DNA of 64,000 nt, taken from Xanthomonas euvesicatoria pv. euvesicatoria. Lineage in GTDB: Bacteria; Pseudomonadota; Gammaproteobacteria; Xanthomonadales; Xanthomonadaceae. Location: the NCBI RefSeq assembly GCF_020880415.1, contig NZ_JAJIUJ010000105.1:1-64000 (forward strand), given 5' to 3'. Position numbers and translations under genes: made by a program. Shown here one piece after another: positions 1-8,054 of the stretch (within the stretch, counting starts at the first letter, position 1; every line of letters begins with the position of its first letter). The notes under the pieces were generated by a model, which was not told the origin of the DNA, made no database searches, and was given only the letters and a program-made list of their open reading frames with translations.

Positions 1-2
1 TC

Positions 3-2336
3 GGCCTGGCGCTGTTTTGGCTGGCCTTGCTGGCAGTGGCTGGCTTCTGGTTGAGCGAGACGCTCAAGGTCACTGGGGACTTGCGCAAGTTCATGCCCGC
101 CCCGCGCACGCCGGCGCAAAAACTGCTGATCGAAGAACTCGGCGAAGGCCCTGGATCGCGGTTGCTGCTGATGGCGTTGTCCAACAACGATCCGGTCACC
201 TTGGCCGAGCAGTCGCAGCAACTGCACCAGGCGCTGTCCGCGCAGCCGGCGTTGTTCGAACTGGTCAGCAATGGCGGCAATGCCGGATTGGAGGCGATTC
301 CCAAGCGCTTGCTGCCGTACCGCTATCTGCTCAGCGACAGCTTCGACAAGACCCCGCTCGACGCGCCGACGCTGGAAGCGGCGTTGCAGGCGCGCGTGCA
401 GGATCTGGGCTCGCCGGCAGCGGCCATGGTGGAGCCGTTGTTGCCGCGCGACCCCACGATGGAAATCGTGCATCTGGCCGAAACCCTGCAGCCGGCAGCG
501 ATGCCGCGCACGCGCAATGACGTGTGGTTCGATCGCGCCGGCACTTCGGCGCTGTTGATCGTGCAGACCCGCGCGGCCGGCTTCGACCCCACCGGCCAGC
601 AACTGGCCTATGACGCCGTGCAGGCGGCGTTCGCGAAGGTCAGCAAGGGCACTGCCACCCGGCTGACGCTGACCGGGCCGGGCGCATTCGCGGTGGAAAT
701 CACCGCGCGCACGCAGGGCGAGGCGCAGTGGATCGGCACGCTGGATACGGTAGGCCTGGTGTTGCTGCTGCTGGTGGCCTACCGCAGCTGGAAGATTCCG
801 GTGCTTGGCGTGTTGCCGCTGGCCAGCGCCGGTCTGGCCGGCCTGGGTGCGGTGGCGCTGCTGTTCGACGGCGTGCATGGCATCACCGTGGCATTCGGCT
901 TCACGCTGATCGGCGTGGTGCAGGATTACCCGATCCACCTGTTCAGTCATCAGCGCCCTGGTCTGGATCCGCGCGAGAACGCACGGCACCTGTGGCCAAC
1001 ACTGGCCACCGGCGTGGTCTCTACCTGCATTGCCTATGTGACCTTCCTGTTTTCCGGCGTGGACGGCCTGCGGCAGTTGGCGGTGTTCACCATCGCCGGC
1101 CTTGCCACCGCCGCGGTCACCACGCGCTGGCTGTTGCCGGCCTTGATCGATCCGGCCCCGCGCGACTACGCGGACTCGCGCCTGCTGGCGGTGCTGTGGC
1201 GTGGCATTGCGCGCCTGCCGCGGCCACGCATCAGCCTGGCGGTGATGGCCGTGATCGGCATTGCGGTGATCGTGTTCGCGCCCGGGCAATTCTGGCAGAA
1301 CGATCTGTCGAAGCTGACCCCGGTGCCACCCAAGGCCTTGGCGCAGGACACCCATCTGCGTCAGGAGCTGGGCGCGCCGGATGTGCGTTACGTGCTGGCG
1401 CTGCCGGCAGCCAGCGATGAAGCGGCGTTGCAGGCCAGCGAGCAGTTGCGCCCGCGTCTGGATGCGCTGGTGCGCGATGGTGCGTTGCTCGGTTACGACA
1501 TGGCGGCACGCTATCTGCCCAGTGCCAAGACCCAGCGTGCGCGACAGGCCGCGTTGCCCGATGCTGCCCAGGCGCGCGCGCTGACCGAGCGCGCCGTGGC
1601 CACCACGCCATTCCGCAGCGATGCGTTTGCGCCGTTCCTGCAGGATCTGGACGCCGCCAAGCGCGCTGCACCGCTGCTGCCGAAGGATCTGAGCGGCTCG
1701 CCGCTGGCCACGTCGGTCGGTGGCCTGCTGCTCGGCCGTGGCGATCGCAGCACCGCATTGGTGTCGTTGACCGGCCTGCGCGATCCGGCGGTGTTGGCGG
1801 CCGCCGTGCAGGGCAGCGGCGCGCAATTGCTGGATCTCAAGGACGCCTCCGAATCGCTGGTGGCCGCCTACCGCGGACGCGTGCTCGGTGCGCTGGTCCT
1901 TGCCGCATTGCTGCTGGCGGTGACCGTGGCGATTGCACTGCGCAGCCCGCGCCGCATCGTGCGGGTGCTGCTACCGATGGCGCTGACCACGGTGCTGATC
2001 CTGGCGATCCTGCGCGGCACCGGGGTGGAGCTCAATCTGTTCCATCTGATCGCGCTGATCCTGGCCGCCGGTCTGGGCCTGGATTACGCGCTGTTCTTCG
2101 ATCATGCCGGCGACGATCACGCCGACCAGCTGCGTACGCTGCACGCGTTGATCGTCTGCAGCCTGATGACACTGCTGGTGTTTGCGCTGTTGGCCGCTTC
2201 CAGTATCCCGGTCTTGCGTGCCATCGGCAGCACGGTGGCGCTGGGCGTGTTGTTCAATTTCATTCTGGCCTTGCTGGTGTCGCGCGAACCGGCGCTGGAA
2301 CGCACCGCGAACGGAGAGCCGCATGCAGGGACGTGA
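3..2336 (+). CDS. MMPL/RND-type exporter of the aryl polyene (xanthomonadin) cluster, 5' partial
   Basis: The frame is open from the left window edge, so the true start lies upstream; the first in-window ATG (27) falls inside the first membrane helix. The product has the RND/MMPL layout: a membrane helix, a periplasmic loop of about 200 residues, a block of about five helices, a second large loop, and a second helix block ending near the C-terminus. Aryl polyene clusters encode one such exporter, thought to move the acylated polyene towards the outer membrane. The stop overlaps the downstream dehydratase start by 14 bases, which fits translational coupling. The export substrate is inferred from context only. 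Confidence 0.85.
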   Translation, partial: GLALFWLALLAVAGFWLSETLKVTGDLRKFMPAPRTPAQKLLIEELGEGPGSRLLLMALSNNDPVTLAEQSQQLHQALSAQPALFELVSNGGNAGLEAIPKRLLPYRYLLSDSFDKTPLDAPTLEAALQARVQDLGSPAAAMVEPLLPRDPTMEIVHLAETLQPAAMPRTRNDVWFDRAGTSALLIVQTRAAGFDPTGQQLAYDAVQAAFAKVSKGTATRLTLTGPGAFAVEITARTQGEAQWIGTLDTVGLVLLLLVAYRSWKIPVLGVLPLASAGLAGLGAVALLFDGVHGITVAFGFTLIGVVQDYPIHLFSHQRPGLDPRENARHLWPTLATGVVSTCIAYVTFLFSGVDGLRQLAVFTIAGLATAAVTTRWLLPALIDPAPRDYADSRLLAVLWRGIARLPRPRISLAVMAVIGIAVIVFAPGQFWQNDLSKLTPVPPKALAQDTHLRQELGAPDVRYVLALPAASDEAALQASEQLRPRLDALVRDGALLGYDMAARYLPSAKTQRARQAALPDAAQARALTERAVATTPFRSDAFAPFLQDLDAAKRAAPLLPKDLSGSPLATSVGGLLLGRGDRSTALVSLTGLRDPAVLAAAVQGSGAQLLDLKDASESLVAAYRGRVLGALVLAALLLAVTVAIALRSPRRIVRVLLPMALTTVLILAILRGTGVELNLFHLIALILAAGLGLDYALFFDHAGDDHADQLRTLHALIVCSLMTLLVFALLAASSIPVLRAIGSTVALGVLFNFILALLVSREPALERTANGEPHAGT

Positions 2337-2754
2337 CGCAATCGCTGCGCTGATTCCGCACCAGGGCAGCATGTGCCTGTGGGAAGAAGTGATTGAGTGG
2401 GATGCACAGCGCATTGTGCTGCGCAGTCACGCACACCGCAGCGATACGCATCCGCTGCGGTGCAACGGGCGTTTGCGCGCGCTGCATCTGTGCGAGTACG
2501 GCGCGCAGGCCATGGCCGTGCATGGCGGATTGCTGGGTCGCCAATCCGGCATGCCGGTACGCCCGGGCATGCTGGTCGCGCTGCGTAGCGTGGAATTGCA
2601 CCTCGCCTATCTGGACGACCTGCCCGATGCCATCGATTGCGAGGCGCAGGTGCTGATGCAGGGCGAGGACAGCCAGCAATACGGCTTCCGCCTGACCCAT
2701 CGCGGGGAACTGCTCGCCGAAGGCCGCGCCACGGTCATGCTGGGCGCCGCCTGA
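2323..2754 (+). CDS. ApeP-like 3-hydroxyacyl-ACP dehydratase (hotdog fold), pigment cluster
   Basis: This 143-residue protein starts at the ATG with GGAG 7 bases upstream; longer in-frame starts run deep into the exporter gene. The N-terminal IPHQGSMCLWE stretch matches the FabA/FabZ/ApeP-type hotdog dehydratases, in which the motif His is catalytic. It would dehydrate the beta-hydroxyacyl-ACP formed by the FabG-like reductase downstream, building the conjugated polyene two carbons at a time. The order exporter, dehydratase, ketoreductase resembles the end of the E. coli ape cluster. Family assignment is good; the substrate is inferred from context. Confidence 0.85.
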   Translation: MQGRDAIAALIPHQGSMCLWEEVIEWDAQRIVLRSHAHRSDTHPLRCNGRLRALHLCEYGAQAMAVHGGLLGRQSGMPVRPGMLVALRSVELHLAYLDDLPDAIDCEAQVLMQGEDSQQYGFRLTHRGELLAEGRATVMLGAA

Positions 2755-2763
2755 GGCCTGCGC

Positions 2764-3303
2764 TCAGGGATTGACGGGTGTCTTCGCCGCGATGAGCGCG
2801 CTCAGATTGCCGACGCCGGGCAGGCGGTGCGCATACAGCCGCGCGATGTCACTGCCGCTGTGCAGATGCTCGAAATGCTCCAGACCGATCGACAGGAATT
2901 CCGCACTGCCATCGTGCGGCGTCTTGATCTCGCCGACTTCGAGTGCCTTCAAGGCGCTGATCCAATGGAAGGACTGGCCAGCGTCTTCGCGATTGAAATA
3001 CGCGTACCAGACCGGAATGCGGAACAGCCGCTCAAACGCCACCGCGCGTCTGAGTTCATCCTCATAGGGCAGGCTGTAACAGGTTTTCTTGTACCTGTTG
3101 CGGTTCTTGACGTCGATGGCGATCAAGCCGATCGACTCCAGCAGCAGCAGGAAATCCGGCCGTTTGACCGCTGTGCCGAACAACGGCGCGAAGGTGTCCG
3201 GCGCTTGGCAAATGGCCACATAGCTGAAGCCATGCAGCTGCAGCCATGCATTCATCGCGTCCTCGCCTTGGTTGCCAAGGCCCGCCAAGTTCACTGCATT
3301 CAT
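2764..3303 (-). CDS. PD-(D/E)XK nuclease-like protein of unknown role inside the pigment cluster
   Basis: A 179-residue soluble protein on the strand opposite to its pigment-gene neighbours. The N-terminal GNQGEDAMNAWLQLHGF (helix with Glu14), then Pro49-Asp50, then Asp64-Val65-Lys66 preceded by a hydrophobic strand, is the arrangement of the PD-(D/E)XK (Mrr/Hjc-like) nuclease core: helix Glu, strand Asp, strand (D/E)xK. No methyltransferase, specificity or helicase gene lies next to it, so it is not an obvious restriction system. The ribosome site before ATG 3303 is weak. The fold call is from motif reading; function is unknown. It could be a housekeeping DNA repair enzyme or a stranded defence gene. 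Confidence 0.6.
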   Translation of the reverse strand: MNAVNLAGLGNQGEDAMNAWLQLHGFSYVAICQAPDTFAPLFGTAVKRPDFLLLLESIGLIAIDVKNRNRYKKTCYSLPYEDELRRAVAFERLFRIPVWYAYFNREDAGQSFHWISALKALEVGEIKTPHDGSAEFLSIGLEHFEHLHSGSDIARLYAHRLPGVGNLSALIAAKTPVNP

Positions 3304-3485
3304 CTCGTTTCGTTCATCGCCGCCCGTGTTCGAAAGCTACCAGCCGGATTCGAAAGCGCTCAAGCGGCAGCGATCGGATTTGCGGCATGGTCAGGCAAAT
3401 ACGCGAGAAGTACCAAGAGTCCGTCCTTCAACGGGCAGCTTGATCTACGATAACGCTCCTTCTCTGCTCATATGGTTCGTGGCTT
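3304..3485. promoter_or_regulatory. AT-richer divergent intergenic region between nuclease-like gene and FabG-like gene
   Basis: This 182-base gap separates two divergently transcribed genes and is visibly richer in A and T than the flanking genes, as expected for back-to-back promoters. I could not fix individual -35/-10 boxes with confidence. Confidence 0.4.
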
Positions 3486-4217
3486 ATGAACTCAGCTGCA
3501 AGACGCGCACTCGTTACCGGCGGCAGCGGCGATCTTGGCGGTGCGATCTGCCGCCACCTGGCTGCGCAGGGCCTGCATGTCATCGTGCACGCCAATCGCA
3601 ATCTGGCGCGTGCGGACGAGGTGGTTGCCGCGATCGTGGCCGATGGCGGCAGCGCACAGGCAGTGGCCTTCGATGTGGCCGACGCGCAGGCAAGTTCGGC
3701 GGCGCTGGAGAGCTTGCTGGACGCTGGCCCGATCCAGATCGTGGTCAACAACGCGGGCATCCATGACGACGCGCCGATGGCAGGCATGAATGCCGAGCAG
3801 TGGCACCGCGTCATCGACGTGTCGCTGCACGGTTTTTTCAATGTCACCCAGCCGTTGCTGCTGCCGATGGCGCGCACGCGTTGGGGCCGCATCGTCAGCG
3901 TGTCGTCGGTGGCGGCCGTGCTGGGTAACCGCGGGCAGACCAACTACGCCGCCGCCAAGGCGGCGTTGCACGGCGCCAGCAAGTCGCTCTCGCGCGAAAT
4001 GGCCAGCCGCGGTATCGCAGTGAATGTGGTCGCGCCGGGCGTGATCGATAGCGACATGGTCGGCGACAGTTTCGCGCCGGAGGTGATCAAGCAATTGGTG
4101 CCGGCCGGCCGCGTCGGCAAGCCCGATGAAGTGGCCGCGCTGGTCGCCTTTTTGTGCTCGGACGCGGCCGGTTACATCAATGGCCAGGTGATCGGCGTCA
4201 ATGGTGGGATGGGCTGA
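3486..4217 (+). CDS. FabG-like 3-oxoacyl-ACP reductase of the pigment cluster (ApeQ-type)
   Basis: This 243-residue short-chain dehydrogenase has the NAD(P)-binding TGGSGDLG motif (residues 11-18), the structural NNAG motif (88-91) and the catalytic triad Ser141, Tyr154, Lys158 in the classical S-x12-YxxxK spacing. It ends in the short-chain reductase signature GYINGQVIGVNGGMG. In aryl polyene synthesis the FabG-type enzyme reduces each beta-ketoacyl-ACP before dehydration. Its place after the exporter and dehydratase, opposite the ketosynthase operon, supports a pigment role rather than housekeeping fatty acid synthesis, although overlap cannot be excluded. Confidence 0.85.
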   Translation: MNSAARRALVTGGSGDLGGAICRHLAAQGLHVIVHANRNLARADEVVAAIVADGGSAQAVAFDVADAQASSAALESLLDAGPIQIVVNNAGIHDDAPMAGMNAEQWHRVIDVSLHGFFNVTQPLLLPMARTRWGRIVSVSSVAAVLGNRGQTNYAAAKAALHGASKSLSREMASRGIAVNVVAPGVIDSDMVGDSFAPEVIKQLVPAGRVGKPDEVAALVAFLCSDAAGYINGQVIGVNGGMG

Positions 4218-4358
4218 GGGCGACTACCAAAACTACTGCGCAGCCGCCAGGCGGGCGCGGCCGGTGCTCGGAATCCTCATGTACAACTCGTACACTCCGG
4301 TTCCTGTGCGCCGTCCACGCCCACCTGGCGACTGCTCGCTACGTTTTGGTAGCCGCCC
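4218..4358. repeat. 141-bp inverted-repeat intergenic element, copy A
   Basis: The element starts right after the fabG-like stop and ends on the stop codon of the next, convergent gene. Its ends form a 16-base inverted repeat (4218-4233 and 4343-4358) with one mismatch. A shorter palindrome, TGTAC-N5-GTACA, lies in the middle. A diverged relative (same order of GC-rich words, about the same length) lies at 38661-38805, also between convergent genes. This is consistent with a dispersed intergenic repeat that may act as a two-way terminator. Confidence 0.7.
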
Positions 4359-4819
4359 TAAATTGCATCGAAGTTGATGTAGCGACATTCCCCGTGCATC
4401 ACGGATGCCTTGGTAATGAGGACCTCATCACCAGCACGACTAAGCGTGTGGATGTATTCCAGCTTTCCTGAGGATGTCTTGAGAAAGGTGTAAACCTCGG
4501 CCGTCTTCCCTGGATAAACAACCAGAACGGATAACGAACTGATGCCTCGGCTCAGAAGCATTATCCGTGCTCCTTCCTCACGAGCTGACACTATCTCCTG
4601 GCGAACATCTACATAAATCAGATCGTAATCGTCCCCCTGCTTTGAGAGCTTGGTCAGACCGCCTGTGATCCTTTCATCGTTCCAGCCGCTGTCTTTTGCC
4701 GTGATGATGCCTGTTTCGGCGTAGTAGCCTTTTCCTGCGGGATTTGAGCATGAGGCAATCTCCGCAGCATAAGTCGGTGTGCTAAGCGCAATCGATATAG
4801 CGAAACAGGTAAGTTTCAT
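4358..4819 (-). CDS. Small secreted protein of unknown function
   Basis: I chose ATG 4819, which has AGGTG about 8 bases upstream, over an in-frame GTG nine bases earlier. The 153-residue product begins with a Sec signal peptide (MKLTCFAISIALSTPTYA then AE), so it is probably periplasmic. The mature part has two cysteines near its ends and no motif I recognise. Its codon use is less GC-rich than that of the adjacent pigment genes, which suggests later insertion. It converges on the fabG-like gene and lies downstream of the halogenase gene on the same strand. Confidence 0.6.
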   Translation of the reverse strand: MKLTCFAISIALSTPTYAAEIASCSNPAGKGYYAETGIITAKDSGWNDERITGGLTKLSKQGDDYDLIYVDVRQEIVSAREEGARIMLLSRGISSLSVLVVYPGKTAEVYTFLKTSSGKLEYIHTLSRAGDEVLITKASVMHGECRYINFDAI

Positions 4820-4843
4820 GGCGCACACCTAATTCTGTAGGCC

Positions 4844-6466
4844 TCACGCCGCGTCGGCGTACCAGGTTGCGGTAAGAATCGCTTCGCCGTTGGCATCGGC
4901 AGTCAACGCCTCCAGACCGTAGTCCGGCAGGTCGGGGTAGCGTTGGCGTGCCTGTTGCAGGATCTCGCGGGCCAGGACCGCCATCTGCGCGACATTGCCG
5001 TGGATGCGTGCGACAAACGCATCATCGTCGAGTGTGTCGTTCAAGGCGCCATTGAGTTCGTTGAACCAGCCGATCAGGTATTGGTCCAGCAGCCGTCCGC
5101 TGCCGGCGGCGATGCCCTGGGCGGTATTGCGCACGCCCCATGCATGCAGCACCTGCTGCATTGCCAGGTTCATGTCGCGCGCGAACAAAAAGTCGTTCTT
5201 CATGCGCGAGAGCAGGCTGAGATGGGCGATGCGACCGCTGCAGAACAGCGGTGCCAGCAACGACCAGTAATAGGTGTAATCCCAGATCACTTTGACCGGC
5301 ATCACCTGCTCGTCGCCGAACAGCGCGTACTGATCCTGATACAGCGTCAGCGTGTTTTCGTAGAACGAGAAATACAGCTGCTGGTACAGCTCCACGTACG
5401 GGCTGAGCGACTTGCCGGCGCGGTCGCGGCCGATCAATTCGCAGATGTAGGTGTTGGAGATGGCGATGAAGTCGCTGCCCGGCGAATAGAACGGGTCCAG
5501 GAATACGCCCGCTTCGCCGGTCAGTGCCCAGCGCTGCGACGAGAACACCTGCTTGCAGCCATACGAGAAGTTGCGCAGGAACAGAAAGTCCTGCAGCCGG
5601 TAATCGGCCTGGTCGAGCGTGGCGGCCACCTGCGGCTGATGCGTGCGCAGCCAGTTCATCGCCTTCTCGTGGGTGTTCATGCTCTCCAGCGGATGCAGGT
5701 CTGCATCGCAGACGATGCCCAGCGAATGCGCACCCGACGACAGTGGGATCAGCCAGAACCAGTAGCCGGGCCCGCACATGTGATTGGTCGAACGCCAGCG
5801 GTCCGGCGGCGTGCAGCGTTGCAGCCAGCTGCTGTCCTGCGACCAGCCGTTGGGGTCGATCAGGCCTTCCACGCGCCACCACACTGCATTGGCGTTGTGC
5901 GCGTTGTCCTGCGCCAGGCCGAGCTTGCGCTTGAGCAGGCCGGCACGTCCGCTGGCATCCACCACCCAGCGCGCACCCAGCGTGCCTAGCGTGCCGTCGC
6001 GTTCGAAGCGCACGGCGTGGTCGCTGTCGTCTTCGGACAGGTCCACGCCCTTGACGCTGCAGCTGTCGATGAAGGCAATGCCCTGTGCACGCGCGCGTTC
6101 GCCCAGAAAATTTTCGAAGCGGCCGCGGTCGATCTGCCACGACGGCGTGGGCAGGATTTTGCTCACGCCCAGTTCGGTGCAGCGGTCGATGTCGTGGCGT
6201 TGGTCGGAGAAGAAGAACCGGAAACCGAACTTGCGGATCTGCTCGGTCTCCAGATGCTCGCGCAGGCCCAGTACGTCGGCAAAATAATGCGCGCCGATTT
6301 CCACCGTGGATTCGCCGACCTTGAACGCGGCCTCGCGGACCGGATGCGCGCGCCGTTCCAGCACGGTGATGGCAAGCTGCGGATCGCGCTGCTTCAGTTG
6401 CAGGGCCAGGCTCAGGCCAGCCAGGCCGCCCCCGGTGATCACGACATCGGCGCGCTGTGCATTCAT
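4844..6466 (-). CDS. FAD-dependent halogenase-like oxidoreductase of the pigment cluster
   Basis: The 540-residue protein has an N-terminal FAD-binding motif GGGLAG (residues 12-17), a GEST element near 51-54, a lysine at 79 in the region where flavin halogenases carry the catalytic Lys, and WFWLIP at 236-241, which fits the WxWxIP signature of flavin-dependent halogenases. Xanthomonadins are brominated aryl polyenes, so a halogenase in this cluster makes sense; the bromination role is inference. Its ATG overlaps the stop of the glycosyltransferase gene by four bases (ATGA), placing it last in a coupled operon of ketosynthase, chain length factor, glycosyltransferase, halogenase. A related FAD reductase acting on the polyene is the alternative. 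Confidence 0.8.
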   Translation of the reverse strand: MNAQRADVVITGGGLAGLSLALQLKQRDPQLAITVLERRAHPVREAAFKVGESTVEIGAHYFADVLGLREHLETEQIRKFGFRFFFSDQRHDIDRCTELGVSKILPTPSWQIDRGRFENFLGERARAQGIAFIDSCSVKGVDLSEDDSDHAVRFERDGTLGTLGARWVVDASGRAGLLKRKLGLAQDNAHNANAVWWRVEGLIDPNGWSQDSSWLQRCTPPDRWRSTNHMCGPGYWFWLIPLSSGAHSLGIVCDADLHPLESMNTHEKAMNWLRTHQPQVAATLDQADYRLQDFLFLRNFSYGCKQVFSSQRWALTGEAGVFLDPFYSPGSDFIAISNTYICELIGRDRAGKSLSPYVELYQQLYFSFYENTLTLYQDQYALFGDEQVMPVKVIWDYTYYWSLLAPLFCSGRIAHLSLLSRMKNDFLFARDMNLAMQQVLHAWGVRNTAQGIAAGSGRLLDQYLIGWFNELNGALNDTLDDDAFVARIHGNVAQMAVLAREILQQARQRYPDLPDYGLEALTADANGEAILTATWYADAA

Positions 6467-7284
6467 GAGGAGTGATTGCTCTTGGTGACCGCGGGGACAG
6501 TAGCAAATTCGCCATCGGGATCGTCAACGATCACCGGGTTGGCGCGCACGCGGCGATATTCGCGCCACACATGGCCGTATGCCCACACCTGTTTGACCAC
6601 GTGCGAGGTGATATTCCACAGGTCGCGCACCAGCCGGAAATGGCTCTTGCGGAAGGTGCCAGGCGAGGTACCGGCGTAGCGGGTCTCGATCGGCACGGCG
6701 ACCACGCGCGCGCCAGCCTGGCGCGCGGCCGAAATCAGCAGCTGCGCTTCGAACACGAAGCCCTCGCCGGGCACGTTGGGCAGGGTGAACACCGAGGCCG
6801 GATACAAGCGTTGGCCGCTTTGGCTGTCGATCAGGCCGAAGCCGCACCCCCAGGCAATGCCCCAGTCGCCGAAATCATTGCCGATGCGGCGGATGGTGGG
6901 CTGGGTGGCGCGCTTGCGCATGCGCGCACCGATGATCACGCAGCCTGGGTGGCGGTTGGCGGCGGCCAGCAGGCGCGGGAAATCGGCCGCCTTGTGCTGG
7001 CCATCGCCGTCCATGGTCATCACCGCGCGCATGCCAAGCCGCTGTGCTTCGGCAAAGCCACTGCGCAGTGCCGCGCCCTTGCCCATGCGCTGCGGGTGAC
7101 GGATCAGCGTGACCGGCATGCCGGCGATGCACTCGGCGGTGCCGTCGTCGGAGCCGTCGTCGATCACGATGACGTGCGCGCAATAGGTCAGCGCGTCGGT
7201 GACCACTTCGCGGATGCGCAGCGCCTCGTTCAAGGCCGGCACCAGGATGGCGGTGTCCTCGCGGCTCAGCGGTTGCCGGCTCAT
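6463..7284 (-). CDS. Family 2 glycosyltransferase of the pigment cluster
   Basis: This 273-residue GT-A fold protein begins with the nucleotide-sugar motif ILVPALNEALRI and contains VIVIDDGSDDGT and the metal-binding TMDGDGQH (a DxD motif). No C-terminal membrane helices are evident. It overlaps its operon neighbours on both sides by four bases. Aryl polyene clusters usually include a glycosyltransferase or acyltransferase that attaches the polyene head group to a lipid or sugar carrier. The acceptor cannot be told from sequence. Confidence 0.85.
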   Translation of the reverse strand: MSRQPLSREDTAILVPALNEALRIREVVTDALTYCAHVIVIDDGSDDGTAECIAGMPVTLIRHPQRMGKGAALRSGFAEAQRLGMRAVMTMDGDGQHKAADFPRLLAAANRHPGCVIIGARMRKRATQPTIRRIGNDFGDWGIAWGCGFGLIDSQSGQRLYPASVFTLPNVPGEGFVFEAQLLISAARQAGARVVAVPIETRYAGTSPGTFRKSHFRLVRDLWNITSHVVKQVWAYGHVWREYRRVRANPVIVDDPDGEFATVPAVTKSNHSS

Positions 7285-8054
7285 TGCCGGACCTCCACGC
7301 GCAGCACCCGGCCCGGCGTGGCATACAGCGCCACGCTGCCGCCATTGCCGGCCAACAGGTCCAGCAGCGGCAGCATCGGCGCCATTGCATTGCCGGCGAT
7401 GTGGCGCGCCAGCGCGCCATCGCCGGGCGAGGGAGCGCCGTCGTCCAGATATGCGTGCAGCTGCGGCTTGCCGGCCTGGCCGGGGGCACCCAGCACCAGC
7501 GCGCTACCCAGCAGCCCCTGGCTGGGGGCAACGCGCCCGAGCGGCCCGACCGAGCGGGCGTCGTAGCTGGCCAGCAGCACGGCCTGGGCGCCGGCAGCGC
7601 GTTGCACCAGCGCTTCCAGCAGGCCCTGCGCAAAGCTGCCCAGGCTGGCGCTCATCGCCGTGGCCGGGGTCATCGCACCGGCGCCGATGGTCCAGTAGCC
7701 GGCGGCGGCGTTGTGCACCGAGTTGTGGAACTTGGTTGGCGAAATCGCCAACGGATCGCTGGCCAGCGTGGTGCACATGTAGTCGGAGATGGCCAGGTCG
7801 CCGTAGGTCGAGGTAAAGATCGACGGCAGGCTGGCCGGGTCGCGGCCTGCGGCGTTACAGGCGGCCAGCGCGGCTTCCAGCGACACGGCCACCGTATCCG
7901 GCGCACGCCGGCGTTCGTTGGCGGCCAGCAGCTGCGGCGCCGGGCGGGCGGGGGTTTCCTGCAGGGCGCCGCCGCGCGCGAAGGCGCTGGCAGCGTCCCA
8001 GTTGGGCAGACCCTGGGTCCAGAAGCCGATCCCTTCGATGGTCGCGGTCAGCAT
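7281..8054 (-). CDS. Ketosynthase-like chain length factor (ApeC-type)
   Basis: The start is taken at ATG 8054, which shares one base with the TGA of the upstream ketosynthase gene; the open frame runs further into that gene but only as an overlap. The 257-residue product resembles the N-terminal half of a beta-ketoacyl synthase (STYGDLAISDYM, NSVHNAAAGYWTIG) but has no active-site cysteine motif. That matches short chain length factors that pair with an active ketosynthase in aryl polyene synthesis. The tight coupling to the gene upstream supports a heterodimer. Confidence 0.8.
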   Translation of the reverse strand: MLTATIEGIGFWTQGLPNWDAASAFARGGALQETPARPAPQLLAANERRRAPDTVAVSLEAALAACNAAGRDPASLPSIFTSTYGDLAISDYMCTTLASDPLAISPTKFHNSVHNAAAGYWTIGAGAMTPATAMSASLGSFAQGLLEALVQRAAGAQAVLLASYDARSVGPLGRVAPSQGLLGSALVLGAPGQAGKPQLHAYLDDGAPSPGDGALARHIAGNAMAPMLPLLDLLAGNGGSVALYATPGRVLRVEVRQ

